Source: Ectobius pallidus
Taxonomy: Eukaryota > Arthropoda > Insecta > Blattodea > Ectobiidae
NCBI GenBank assembly: GCA_964059195.1
Contig: CAXKWD010000009.1
Location: 91,323,122 to 91,387,121 of the forward strand
Length of the DNA stretch: 64,000 bases
Reading direction: 5' to 3'
Shown here: in pieces, positions 11,638 to 22,660 of the stretch
Numbering within the stretch: the stretch's first letter is position 1
Layout: each line of letters starts with the position of its first letter
Made by a program: the position numbers and the translations under genes
Notes under the pieces: model-generated
What the model saw: the letters and a program-made list of their open reading frames with translations, nothing else
The model's database searches: none
What the model was told of the DNA's origin: nothing

Positions 11638-11780
11638 ATATCCTTGTGATGGCTGCAGTGGAAGCTTCATTGCCTAAGGACGAAAATTATATCGAACCAC
11701 CGAAAAAGGGCTTCATCGCCGGCGTTGAAGTGGAATTCCCTACGAAACCCTATCCGTGCCAATATGGAACTATGAACATG
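11638..11780 (+). CDS. BRIP1: BRIP1/FANCJ-like DNA helicase, first coding exon
   Basis: This exon starts a Fe-S, 5'-3' superfamily 2 helicase of the FANCJ/XPD family, which acts on replication-blocking structures and crosslink repair in the nucleus. A pyrimidine-rich acceptor (CTTCTTCCAG, AG at 11636-11637) precedes 11 bases of 5' UTR, and the ATG is at 11649. It encodes 44 residues. Residues 21-44 contain GVEVEFPTKPYPCQ, which matches the 'FP-x-x-PYPxQ' Q-motif start of FANCJ/RTEL1/DDX11 proteins. The donor ATG|GTGAGG (GT at 11781) gives a phase-0 intron. The upstream acceptor implies a separate 5' UTR exon. FANCJ is preferred over RTEL1 or DDX11 because of the exon 2 sequence. This is strong on family, moderate on orthology. 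Confidence 0.82.
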
Positions 11781-12068
11781 GTGAGGACATCTCTTGGCTT
11801 CTCTCCGAACTACTTGAGTTCATCTTCTTAAGATATTATCAGTAATAAGATGCTTTATGCCAAACAATTCCATCAGTATTTAGGGTTCTGTAGATCTAAT
11901 AGTACTAAACCTATTTCTGGGTTTCCATTTATCCGGCTGCAAATAAAAATGCTTAAACCATATTCTGTAAAATGCTTTTTGCGCTAATTGTATAACGCGT
12001 TGACACAATGTCATACTGAAGAAAATATACAAACAAGGGGTTTTAAACTAAACTAAAACTAAACTCCG

Positions 12069-12210
12069 TGGCTCTAGATCTCCGGAGGGAGTAGGCCTAC
12101 CATCCGACCGTTCAGTCATCTACCACAGGCAGAAGGCAGTATTGGGGGCACGTGGTCAGCATGCCGACACCTACTGCCATTAATGATGGTTTCCGTGACC
12201 AGAGGGTTTT
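12069..12210 (-). repeat. SINE-A fragment in helicase intron 1
   Basis: The minus strand reads the 3' body of SINE-A: GTCGGCATGCTGACCACGTG, CTGCCTTCTGCCTGTGG and a TAGGCCTAC...CGGAG end. The tRNA-like head is missing. Confidence 0.7.
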
Positions 12211-13132
12211 AAACACCTTCCCCGCGCAAAAAAGGTCCGAGTAACAGTAGGCCTCCTTGTTTTTCCAAACTGAACGTAATAATATTTAAAATATCATTAC
12301 GTAATAATGTTTAAAAAATCATTATGACAAATTAAAGAGCGAAGATGTCATATTAAATTTATTTACCAGGTCTAGTTTTCAGACGAAGATAATTATAGGG
12401 CCTACAATCGAAAAGAAAGGTGAGAAATTTACCGCGAATATGCTATATGCCTACTCCATGGGGACTGACTGAATTTATATTACAGTTTTATGTGTATGAG
12501 AAAAAATAGTTGGAATTTCATCTAATTTCGTCTTAAGTAGTTACCTTTTTCAAATTTGCAGAATATGTTGAGTGCATGATTAGGGAATTACATGCAAAAT
12601 AGCAAATCAACTGCAGAAGCTTTCAGTATAATGAACTATTTCCTTTTTAAAAATTAATCATTAATTTAAGCTGAGGCACAGGTGCAGAAAAAATCCCTTC
12701 TGACTAGTGATATTAAGAAATATGGCGAAAGTAATAGACTTCATTTATCTTAATTCTATAATAAATAGCATGTTTGTCACTCAATTTCATAAATTCAATA
12801 GTTTACATTTAATTATAAAATTTGTTGTGGATGGCACTAACTCAATACACACATAAAATTAATTAATGTTGTTTGCTGTTTGTTTTTTATGGCCATTTAA
12901 AGATAGATTGCATACAACTGCTTACGCCTGCAACTTTACCGGCGAAATTTTGAGCCGCAGGAATACATGTTAATGCATGTAAGTCTAAAGACATAGGACT
13001 GTCGCCCTAACGCACATATTAGATTTCCATAATTAAAAGTGACATTTTACTATGGATGCTAACAAGAAAGCTTATATAGATATATGCATAAGCATTCATG
13101 AACCACACAGATTATTGTCTCGGACATTATGT

Positions 13133-13286
13133 GATAATATTATAGGAGAAAAAATCCTCTGACACTGGGATTTGAACTGTGAAGTGAACTCTGGCTTAGC
13201 TCAGTTCGTAGAGCATTGGCACGGATAGCCAAAGATCCTGGGTTCAAATCCCAGTGTCAGAGGAATTTTTATCCTATAATATTATC
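13133..13286 (+). repeat. SINE-B unit with palindromic arms around a tRNA-like core
   Basis: The core (13178-13241) has A-box TGGCTTAGCTCAGTTCGTAGAGC. The B-box GGTTCAAATCC leads into the right arm (13242-13286). The left arm (13133-13177) is the reverse complement of the right arm over 45 bases with two mismatches. The whole could fold into a long hairpin with the tRNA-like core as loop. It lies in intron 1 of the helicase. A functional tRNA is unlikely because the arms overlap the T-arm. Confidence 0.8.
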
Positions 13287-14360
13287 AAGAAAGCCTATGT
13301 AAAGTTTGAAATTGTGAGCGTTATCTGCTTTAAGAGATGCATTGCCACTAATGAACAAATGTGTTTCTTTCTACAATTACAGAATATTGACTTGTGTCAA
13401 TAAATCATGTACGCTACTTCGTCCATACAGGAAGAAAATGTTATATCAAAACTTAACCCATCCACAATTAGCTGACTCTCTAGAAAATACAATAATAACA
13501 CTCTGATTTTGTTAATATTCTAATCTGTGGTTAAGTGACGCCTCCCGATTATTGTTGCTAGTATGAGGAGCATGATTACTATTTATTTTTTTGAAACTTC
13601 CCCCGAAATGCAATGGAAAGTGTGTCATACTATGTCGTTTATCTTGATATTACTTACCTTTCCTATCGATGCCAGCTATAACAAAATAATAATAATAATA
13701 GGCCTATGCGTTTCAAAAATCTTGTATTAAGATAAATCAAGATAAATTACGTGTTTGTCGTATATTGTTCATGCCATTTTAAGAAGACCTCGTCCCAAAC
13801 CATCTTCTATCTACAAAAGAATATAGGCCTAATAGCATTGTTCCCTAATCCAAAAATCTGCACCAACACCGATACCGAAAAAGAACAGTGCACTTGTAGT
13901 CACGTAGATTTCCCCAGTGTTGCCGCTGTCATTCACCACTTGTCAAGTGAAGTAACCGTGCTGTGTTACGTATTTGGCAACATTTAACTGGACTGCAGAC
14001 AAGTGTAAATACGCCTAATTACCTTTATATTCGCTGATTGACAGGTCGAAGAGGATGGGTGGCAGCAGATAGGGGAACTTCTTGGAAAAAAGTTTTTAAA
14101 AATTGGCACCCACAGTATTTTACAAGCTATGTGCAATCTCGAATATTAGCCATTGGCCCAAACATGTTACCTCCTCTCAATATTTTTTCTCCCTTTTCCT
14201 CGGAAGCCAAGCAATGAAGCTTATCACCTCCGGTCAAACAAAATTTTGGTAACCATTGCCTAATGCAATTCTTGTCTTATAGCCTAATATGTGAGAAAGT
14301 TTGTGCTGTTTGCTTAGAACTATTCATTAGTTGAGTATCGCCAAAACAAACTGATCAGTC

Positions 14361-14635
14361 ATGTAGCTCAGCGTTTCTCAACCTATGGTCCGCGGACCAC
14401 AAGATGGTGCAGATGGTCCTCAGACATAATTAAAAAATATCATAAAACAAGTGGAAAGTAAAGAAGTAGGCTAAAATTTTTTCACATATTTCATTATAAT
14501 GACCTATACTTAATGCCCAAAATATTAATATAGGCCTTCTTTTAAAAATGGGATGTAAAATTAGGGGTCCATAAAATTTTTAAAACATTTTAGAGGTCCT
14601 CGGGTTCAAAAAGGTCGAGAAACGCTGATGTAGCT
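14361..14635 (+). mobile_element. Small hAT-like MITE inserted in helicase intron 1
   Basis: The 259-bp element 14369-14627 is flanked by a perfect 8-bp direct repeat ATGTAGCT (14361-14368 and 14628-14635). Its termini are CAGCGTTTCTCAACC and the complement of GGTCGAGAAACGCTG, a 15-bp TIR with one mismatch. CAG-YGTTTCTCAACC is a common hAT terminus. The internal CCTATGGTCCGCGGACC is itself palindromic. No coding capacity is seen. It ends 42 bases before the exon 2 start, so the branch point and acceptor lie in the remaining short spacer. Confidence 0.92.
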
Positions 14636-14677
14636 CATTGTATGCATAAGCCCATATGTATATTTCTTCCTTCGCAG

Positions 14678-14789
14678 GTGATAAAAGGCCTTCGGCACAT
14701 GACCAACACTTTGATCGAATGTCCGACTGGTTCGGGAAAAACTTTATCGCTGATATGTGCCACACTGGCCTGGCAGAAAGCTGAAGCTG
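14678..14789 (+). CDS. BRIP1: BRIP1/FANCJ-like DNA helicase, second coding exon (Walker A)
   Basis: This exon continues exon 1 in phase 0 and encodes residues 45-81 plus one base of the next codon. Acceptor CTTCCTTCGCAG (AG at 14676-14677) and donor GCTG|GTGAGT (GT at 14790-14791) are both strong. The sequence TLIECPTGSGKTLSLICATL carries the Walker A motif PTGSGKT at residues 60-66 with the ATP-binding lysine at 65, and then AWQ as in FANCJ proteins. RTEL1 and DDX11 usually have PTGTGK here, which favours FANCJ. The remaining exons (Fe-S cysteines, DEAH box, motor domain 2) are not found with confidence, so the gene is partial. Confidence 0.88.
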
Positions 14790-15760
14790 GTGAGTTGAAT
14801 ATTTCATTTATGCATGTCTTCGCATGTACTTGATACCCTTTCAGAGTTGAATATATATTGTTGTAATATATTTATATTATTATACAAAATATTTATTAAT
14901 GTTGATTGTGAAAATTAAGACCGATCTGCAGCATCGAAAATGATATGATTAAAATTTATTTCACAAAAACTGAACACTTCTTAATGGATTGGGGGGGGGG
15001 GGGGGGAATTGAAAATAATATGCTATAGCACATATAAAAATTTTCACAGTTTTCATTGTTTATTGTGAAAATCAGGGCCGATTTGTTGCATTTACTAGAA
15101 CTGGCATGCCACTTCAAGTTGCAAATACATTCTTCTGCTGACACTATTATTAACTGCAAATCAATTCCAGCTGTGATTATATGTTTCTCTACAAAGTCCC
15201 CCGTTCCTTCATAACATTTATAATATATCACAATGAAAAGTACGGTTTATTGAAATAAATAGACCGACTTCGCAGGACGCACAAAGGCCTCGAGCTCCGC
15301 AGGACGGAAAAAGGCCTGGCATTGTAAACTCCTGAGGTAGATCAACTTATCTACGTAAACCTTTCCTTTTATATTTCGACTAGCTCAAAATTATGTTGTA
15401 TTTTATAGATTAGGTTATCTGGAAAATATTTCGAAAAATTACGCGAACAGGGTTTTTTTTTTATTATTATTTTTTTATTATTATTTTTTTTAAATTTTAA
15501 TTTAATTTAATTAATGAGCAGAAGGGAACACTTAATCTGAGTCTTTTCTATTATTATGTGCCAACACAAGAAAAATATAGCTTAAAAGTTTGTGTTGCGT
15601 CATAACATTCGACGAACAAGAAAAATAACATTTACAAAATTCTATAATGCGACATTGTGCTATTTATACTAATTTTATGTAAAAGAATTCCAAACCTTTT
15701 AAAAGTAGAGCCATAAAAATTTGCAATATTTGTGGATAAAATTTCTGAACGATTGCTTAG
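14790..15760. other. Helicase intron 2 start; poly-G run
   Basis: Intronic, AT-rich DNA. A 16-base G run lies at 14991-15006. Two related segments (GATTGTGAAAATTAAGACCGAT and TATTGTGAAAATCAGGGCCGAT, about 14900 and 15060) suggest an old local duplication. No exon is seen. Confidence 0.45.
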
Positions 15761-15845
15761 TAGAGATACCTAGTTGTGGTTACTGCCGTTAATAAAGTGA
15801 AAATCTTTTGTTTCAAACACTTCTAGGCCGAAATATTGTCGTTTT
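15761..15845 (+). repeat. Dispersed repeat, partner of 32495-32605
   Basis: Both copies contain TAGAGATRCCTAG, a TTAATAAA...GAAAATCTT segment, and CAAACACTTCTAGGCCGA in order. The family is unknown. Confidence 0.6.
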
Positions 15846-16039
15846 ACACTCGTGGGAAAAAAAAAAACAAATTTTGTGTTTTTGCGAAATCTTAGTTTTT
15901 AATGCGAAATTTTTAATTTTTGAACGAAATTTTTATTTTTTAATGAAATCTCGACTTTTGGACATGTTGGACTTTCCAGCCGTTACATCGGTCGGTGGGA
16001 CCGGGTCCATTTAAAAACAAAAATTTTTGCCTTCATAAG

Positions 16040-16215
16040 AAATAGGCCTATGCGATATTTTGCACCACATAGAGTCGAGAATCTATTTGATTTTAACTCG
16101 AAATTACGTATAAATTGTACTTTATTGTGCGATATAACACCGAAATTAACCCAACTTTTGCACCCAAATTTAAGAATTTTATTCGCCGTAAAAAAAAAAA
16201 GATCCCTATTGTTAG
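16040..16215 (+). repeat. Dispersed repeat, partner of 34798-34965
   Basis: The two copies share ATTTTGCACC, CTCTATTTG/TCTATTTGA, CGAAATTAACCCAACTTT and GCACCSAAATTTAA followed by a GTAAAA run. They follow the 15761/32495 pair at a similar order, so both pairs may be pieces of one larger element. Confidence 0.6.
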
Positions 16216-16389
16216 CAGATGAGGAATTTTAATTTTTTCAGTATAAGGCTTGCCTGAAGACGTCTTATCAGCAGCTGAATCTACGTACCTCGAGACTGAC
16301 AAATGGCAGAGGCGTAACCTTAATCATTATAATATTTACTCTGAGAATAAAAAATTTTAGTGGTTAGTTGGTTTGGATGACTGTTGCTT

Positions 16390-16650
16390 GCTCGGGGTAG
16401 TTCAATTAATATGATGTGGTGACAACTGTACCTGGCGCGGGCCCTACGCGATGTCACACCAGGCAGGCGACTCTGAGTGGTACCGAGATCTCGTGCGACG
16501 CCCCCCATGAGGGTAAGGGTTTGATAAGAGACCCGACCGTATCGTCACCTCCTTGTTAGATGCGATAGTGCCCCCCCCCATAGTAACCTTCGCTTGCATC
16601 TCCATATGCAAATGCACAGCAGCAAGGTCGTACGTGTAGGGGGAGACCTT
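16390..16650. other. GC-rich island of unknown origin in intron 2
   Basis: About 260 bases are clearly richer in GC and CpG than the AT-rich surroundings (for example CCTGGCGCGGGCCC and TCTCGTGCGACGCCCCCC). No long ORF of recognisable family is present. It could be a fragment of the 5' part of a retroelement or a conserved host element. Confidence 0.35.
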
Positions 16651-16943
16651 GGCTGTTTAGCTATATTTTTACTATCATTGATTTTGGGGTTCTTCCTTCA
16701 TTGCATTCAGGAAAATAAAAACGGTAACTTTTCTTGAATAACAATTTATACAATAGTGTCTTGTGTATATTAGTGGTTACCACTTCTAAAATTTACTACC
16801 CTGTTAAGCCAAATTAATTTTGAGCCTTCACCTCCCACAAGAGCCATCAGAAGAAACGTACCGAATGCCCAGCATGGTTGGTATTTCGTGTTAAAGTGTA
16901 GGAGCTGGATGCTGTAAGAACAGTCGAGATTGGAAAGGTAGTC

Positions 16944-17080
16944 AGACTAAAAATTTCAATGCCATAGCCGGGAATATTGTACCGGTAAGTTGCCGTGATA
17001 ACTCAATTAGTAGAGCAGCGGCACAAAGAGCCGAAGATCTGTGGTTCAAATCCCGGCTATGGCATTGAATTTTTCAGTCT
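16944..17080 (+). repeat. tRNA-like core with inverted arms, second family
   Basis: The left arm 16944-16973 is the reverse complement of the right arm 17051-17080 over 30 bases with two mismatches. The arms carry GCCATAGCCGGGA. Between them is a tRNA-like segment with GATAACTCAATTAGTAGAGC and the B-box GGTTCAAATCCCGG, which overlaps the right arm. The architecture is the same as 13133-13286, but the arm sequences differ. Confidence 0.75.
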
Positions 17081-18116
17081 TAGGCCTACTATACCGTTCC
17101 AGCTTATCCTACACACGGCCAATGTGAAAGAATTATCATTCCACAGTAGAGATGTCGAACTGAGTCAGTAGTATCTTTCTACACTCTAGCGGTCCAGGTA
17201 GCTTATGCTATAACAAATTAAAGTGAAATTAAAGTGAAATTATCTTCGTGTAGAGGGCTAGTAAAAAGTTAGAGAAAGTCGATGTACGTTTCGTGTAGCA
17301 TCCCCGAAGAAAATACAACCCCAAAAGAATCGTATGTAGCCTAATACCCTAAGCATGAGCAATACAGTTTTCTCTCTTCAAGTCTGACAAAGAATAAAAT
17401 GGCTTATTGCAGGAAATGCTTATTTCAGAAATTTTAGCGGCAATTGTGCTTGATCAGCTCGCCTAAATTGTCTGGGATTGTACAAACGATGACTTGACCT
17501 ACAACAACCCTACAAGCCGAAAAATTGATTCAAATAAGCTGTTCCTACAAGCATCTCCTGAACAAAATTCAAACAAAATCATCTGAGCCGTTTTCTAGCA
17601 AACCTCTAAAAGTGAAATTACCTGCGTGTAAAGTTGGCATTAAAAGAGAGAGAAAATCGTCGCATATCTTCGTGCCACATTCTGTACTTCAAATATAAAA
17701 TTTGGTTTTGGTTTTTATTCGTTCATGACAGACACACGAACATGTTACTGAAAGTTCCATTTTTAGATTCAGAGGTCCTTAAAACTATTATTAAGCTACA
17801 AAAAACTCAAATTAAGCACTTCGAACTTCTGGGTAGAAGACATAACTACGGGACGGGTAGAGGAAGAAAAAACATATGTAGCCTACGTATTTAGTGAGAT
17901 ATAGTGAAATGAAGTAGGTGTATGAATCGTCATTGTAGGTCTACTTTTCAAACACTTTCATTCCTAAGTATTTTTAGGTTGATTATGGTTTAGGTGTTTA
18001 GAATGTCTAACAATTTATGTTTTGATGATTGATGAACTGAAGTGTAACAATTTATAAACACACATATAGATTCGTGTAATTCCATATATCTTATTTTTAG
18101 AAAGGTTATAAACTAG
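17081..18116. other. No gene seen
   Basis: Intron 2 candidate region. Two loosely similar segments (AAAGTGAAATTATCTTCGTGTAGA near 17226 and AAAGTGAAATTACCTGCGTGTAAA near 17609) indicate an old duplication. No exon is recognised. Confidence 0.4.
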
Positions 18117-18476
18117 ATGGAGTGGCATCGTAGGGTCTATATGCTTAATTTTAATAGCAAATTATTCGCAGAGAGCAATGAGGTAATTATTACCTTCCCG
18201 GATATTTGTGTGGTTTTCCTCATAACACACAGATCGGATGTATCTGTTGGCCCCATCACAACAGATTTGCGTGAAGTAAGGAAATTACAAATGTCCTTCC
18301 TGTCCTTTAGGAGCGGGTATAATTTGCTCTGTCAGGTTGTCAGCTACCGGGTGATGCTAATGACAGGCACGCACTATTTTTATTTCGGAAGGAAGTTCGG
18401 TACTAACCCGTGCTGTGTGCCGCATGACACAGAGCACAAAAGAAAAGATGTCTCCACCTTAATGGATAGATTCTGA
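18117..18476 (+). other. Unassigned 119-codon open frame in a GC-richer stretch
   Basis: An open frame of 119 codons starts at an ATG. Its 3' two-thirds (about 18230-18480) is GC-richer than the flanks. I recognise no domain, signal peptide or repeat. There is no strong acceptor or donor that would place it in the helicase phase. It may be a transposon or LTR fragment that happens to be open. Confidence 0.2.
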
Positions 18477-18810
18477 CAGCTTCTCGCATCAAGATCGTGT
18501 ACTCTGGCTTTCTTTGCTGATCATTAAAAAGTAGCTAACTTATGTAATTGCTAGATTTCATAAGCGTTCGTGATTCATTTTCATGAAACTTTTCGGATAA
18601 ATGTAACGGCTTGGAACGTAACGTGGTTTTCCTCCATTAAAAACGTATGAACATGCATTCCTAGTTCAGAAGTTGATTATAGGTTTGAAGAGAATTTATT
18701 ATTTTATTTACAGTGTTATAAATGAGAAAATTTAGCTATAGGATTTTAAAATTCTAAATGATAGGGAAGTAAGTCATGTGCCTGTAAGAGGTTACAAATA
18801 AGTAGGCATA

Positions 18811-19025
18811 TATTATTGTTTCTCGGGCTTCCAACCGGTTGAGTTGGAGGTTTGGTTCCAAGCTTTCGGCAACAATCTCTGCTGCCATCTTCTGGGAGAA
18901 GTGAGCTGGATGGGAAAAGGCTGTTCTTATATAGGAAAAAAAATTATATGGATATATTAGAATGGGTGGTGGGCCAATAGGAAAATTAGAGAGTGGATTC
19001 ATTGAATGGAGGGTTCTGATTGGTC
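18811..19025 (-). repeat. Foldback-family arm, single copy
   Basis: It aligns with both arms of 32659-33032. Shared blocks are TATTATTGTTTCTCGGGCTT, GAGTTGGAGGTTTGGTTCC, GGGAGAAGTGAGCTGGATGG, the TATA-like GTTCTTATATAGG (18923-18935), and GGGCCAATAGGAAAATTAGA. The minus-strand frame MAAEIVAESLEPNLQLNRLE is shared with the other arm copies. Only one arm is present here. Confidence 0.75.
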
Positions 19026-21790
19026 GGGAAAGAAAAATAGAATTTAATAATTTTGAATGTGAAAATTGGTCCTTATGAGGACCAATACTTTATTGGGGAT
19101 ATAGAGTTGCCAATATTGGCTTCCAGGCCTGGCTAAGTTGTAAACCGCCATTCCTATTGAAGTTTCGGCTTTGGATTTGGATTTCCAAGGTCTCTGCAAG
19201 TAGGCATAGTTTGAGATGATACAAAACAGGAGTCTTATTGGCGGCCCTGATCTCCTTAGAATAGAATAAACAAACATTTTAAACCTTTTTTTTATCGCAC
19301 CTCTCAGACAATTTTTCTGCCTCATTTTTAAACTCTGGAACGAAGATAAAGAAATTAAGACAAAACTGGCAAAGGGCCTAAAATAGCGTAATTTTTTTTT
19401 TTCCTGAATGCTTGTGGAGCTACGTGTTAGTCCGCCATCCGTAAACAAGCACCGCTTAGCACATGTGGGTTACCAGTCGTGTTTAATTCAATCCCAGGTC
19501 AAATCTTGGCTATTTTAAAAGTTTTAACTCATAAGTGGTGAAGGTTAATATAATAAATTAGGATATTTGTAGGAATAAACGCACGTTACATCACTTGGCC
19601 ATAATAACTTATGTGATGGAGAGTGCTTCATATCAGTCAGAAACTTGTGGTGTGGCATAGGCCTAAAGTTACTATTGTACTGCAGATACACAAATCAAAG
19701 ATTCATCCATCGGAAATGAAAACAATTCATATTATATAAGCTCACATTAATTAACACAACTAGAGACTACACAAGAAATAATCATTATTAATTTGTATTA
19801 TGATTTTGTAAGAAATAATATACAAATCAAACGTCTAAAACTAGCCTAATTGAAAAAAAAAATACCAGAAACATCTCACAAGATTTGAAGCTGAGTCTCC
19901 AATTTACTGGTCCAGCAGAGAAGACCTACCACATTGTCCTACCATCCGTTTGATGCTAATATTAAAATTATTCTCGTGCGATTAACACAATTTTTGCTAG
20001 TTTTGATTAGCAGTTTTCATTCCGTTATGTAAGAGCTGTAAAATGGGTAGTGTGCAGTTTACAATATGAGAGGGTGCAATCGGAAGGTTCCCTTGTGTTT
20101 TCGGCGGGCTAGAAACAGAATTATTTCGTAAGTGCTAGAATTATTCTCATAAGTAGGCCTACACTCCCGCCTTCAGAACCACAAGATCAGGTCCTTGTAA
20201 GATCATTATCATCTTTAAGACATCTTTATTAAATTATGTCAGATTGATGGCTTGGGCACCTGAGACGTCCTATGTTATAGGATCATTCTTTACTTGCCTA
20301 ATTTTTTACTCCGTAATTCGCTCAGGAAAGATACTTAACAACTTGTTGGACTAATGCTTACAATAATACGTTGCATTACGGTATTTGTGATTACCTTCTA
20401 ATTCAGTGCGACGCAAATAAGGAAACATGATAGGCCTATTTATACTTAAATTTATATTTATATTTTCTTACCCATACGTAGCATTATGTAAAGTCGTAAG
20501 AATTCGCTGATCTCTCACGTGACTCAATTTGGGAAGGATGATTGAAATTTATGTGTTTTCGGTGTCAATGAGAAACCGATAAATTAATGGCCTTAACACA
20601 TCAGATTTTTTGTATTCATATAACCTATACTTTTGAAAAAAATAGTTGGTTGCCCTTAACGTTATTGAACCATTTTTTATTTCGATACTAGGACTTGGCT
20701 TTTTAAGTTTCTTTTATAATATTCCTTAATTTGATTTAGTATATTATGCAGCCATATTATTTTCTCCATCCAAATGTTTGAGATCTTGCTGAATTTTCCC
20801 GCTTTCATTAAAAAGGACACGAAGCACCCGAATTCAAAATAAATATTATTTCATATTATTCAGCCAAACTTTCTACAATATTTAAAATGTTAAAAACAAT
20901 ACAGTGTTGTGTTTTATTAAAGGAAAATTATAATTGTGGATTCTTTAAATAACTTTATCATAATTCTTAATTTTTCAACTGCTGCCCCTTTTTCAGTAGG
21001 CCTTCAATTGTCTTCACTGTAATATTTTTATTGTATTATTTTAATTCCAGACGTCTAAATAAAACAAAAAAGAGAATGGTTCATTTAGCAGTGGTTAAGA
21101 ATAGCTATGGTGTATTTTTTTGGTTCAATTGTGTTGAAATTTATTTTGCATAAATTATTATTTTTTGTGCAATGTAATTTCAATGCCTTTATAGCCATAT
21201 TTTATATTTTGTTAATGCCTTTTTAAGCCCCTAAAAGACTATTTATAGTTCTTTGAGTTCCGATGCCTAGATACATTACATAGTGAACCATTTTCTGGAT
21301 CTCCCTGCGATATGTGTGAGCTTTCTGATGCATACACCCTGTGAAACTTTCCATCACCTGTCGTGAGATAAAATCCGCCACGAACTGCATCCAAATTGTC
21401 GGCCACATGAAGGGGAAAAGAAGCTTCGAATTCTGATTAGAAAAATTTTACAACGGTGCAAAAGCATGTCGTGAAAATGTTTATAAAAGCCAGTTTTATC
21501 TTAGATCACGCCGTTGACTTGTGTCATGTATTGTTTCGTTGGCAAAAAGAGCTTCAATCTGATGTCGAATGTGATGTCTGGAGCGAGAACAAGCACAGAC
21601 ACCGAAAGTGAAAAAATACATTTTAAATGAAGAGTCCGGTTTTATCAAAATTCAGTGAAATCAAAACACACGGAATCGCTAAGGTGTTCAGAATTCGTTA
21701 TAGTAGTACTGTTGGCTTTTTATAGAATACCTGTAAGGAGTTGCATTAAGACAAGATTTATTCCCATCTTGAAATCAGTAAGTTGATTAA
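19026..21790. other. No gene seen
   Basis: Long AT-rich stretch. A 134-codon minus-strand frame (19044-19448) has no recognisable family and a basic, unstructured-looking composition. I treat it as incidental. Confidence 0.4.
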
Positions 21791-21794
21791 AATA

Positions 21795-22055
21795 AACGAA
21801 TGAGTTGGTCAAGGCGGGAGGTCGCGGGTTCAAACCCCGAGGCCGGCCAGTATGAATCTGTTTGGGGCAGTTTACACAGTGAAAGGAAATACCGGCTTGG
21901 AATTTAGTTTCCAACTCCGTTGTCCTAATAGGAGACCTTGCATTCAGTTGGTCCCTTACTAGGGCGTCCTTCCATTGCTGTCAAGTGTTCGTCCAGAGTT
22001 TAATCCCTCCCCTAAACAGTCATACCGCCATGTAGGCTTAATGTTTGCCGTCCGA
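21795..22055 (+). repeat. tRNA-derived SINE-like copy
   Basis: It has a B-box in GCGGGTTCAAACCCCGAGG and a GC-richer body that ends near GTTTGCCGTCCG. The A-box is weak (GAGTTGGTCAAGGCGGGAGG). It may be a 5'-damaged copy of another SINE family, as I see no second copy in the window. Confidence 0.45.
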
Positions 22056-22260
22056 AAAAGAAAATAAAGACATTTCTCCACCAAACAATGGACCAAAATA
22101 ACGATTGAAAAAGTTCAGAACAGATAAATTGACGATTATTATTAGTGGTTACTGCCATTTTCCCATACGATCTAGAACTTCCTTGTCAAACATAGACAAC
22201 TCCTGGAAATCCTATCAAAATTCAGTAAAATAAAAAATTAAGATCTCACAATAAAACATT

Positions 22261-22464
22261 GTATAATAATAATAATAATGACAACAATAAATTTGATTGT
22301 CAATAGAGCTTCACAGCTATCAGACATTGTCAAAGTGTAAGTTACATTACTAGCTACAATAGTTTATATAAATAGATATAACTTACAGAAACAAAAAAGC
22401 ATAAAAATACAGGTACAAGTTTTCCACATTTAGAATTATTCTTAACACTGAGTGATAATTACTT
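22261..22464 (-). repeat. Probable LINE 3' UTR with (AAT)n-type tail
   Basis: On the minus strand this follows the LINE ORF2 stop at 22465-22467. It ends in a TTATTATTATT run (complement of 22261-22278), as expected for a microsatellite-like LINE tail. Confidence 0.5.
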
Positions 22465-22660
22465 TTACAGTTCTTCTAGTCTGTACAAAGCCTTACTTAC
22501 TAGATATTCCTTACATTTTTTATTGCATTTACTATCTCTAACACTTTTAATTTCAACAGGAAGTTTATTAAATAGGATTACTCCCATCCTCAATGGGTCT
22601 TTGTCAATTATCTTCCTCTTTATCTCTAAGAAGTTTTTGTTGATTTCAGGAAAGAAAATA
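22465..22660 (-). pseudogene. LINE ORF2 C-terminus remnant
   Basis: The minus strand is open for about 65 codons to a TAA at 22465-22467. It includes GVILFNKLPVEIKSVRDSKC, KKCKEYLVSKALYRLEEL. The pattern 'GV-x-LFNKLP-x-x-IK ... K-x-YL ... LEE(F/L)L' is the usual C-terminal tail of CR1/Jockey-type reverse transcriptases. The upstream reverse transcriptase domain is not visible, so it is a 5'-truncated insertion. The clade is uncertain. Confidence 0.65.

Noticed and set aside
13178..13258. Functional tRNA gene
   Set aside because: A and B boxes are present, but the acceptor stem does not pair and the segment is one of many dispersed copies, so it is a SINE head.
18754..19002. Host protein starting MNPLSNFPIGPPP
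   Set aside because: The same frame occurs in both orientations of the foldback element, so it belongs to a repeat.
19044..19448. 134-codon minus-strand gene
   Set aside because: No recognisable domain, no splice context and a composition expected from AT-rich random DNA.
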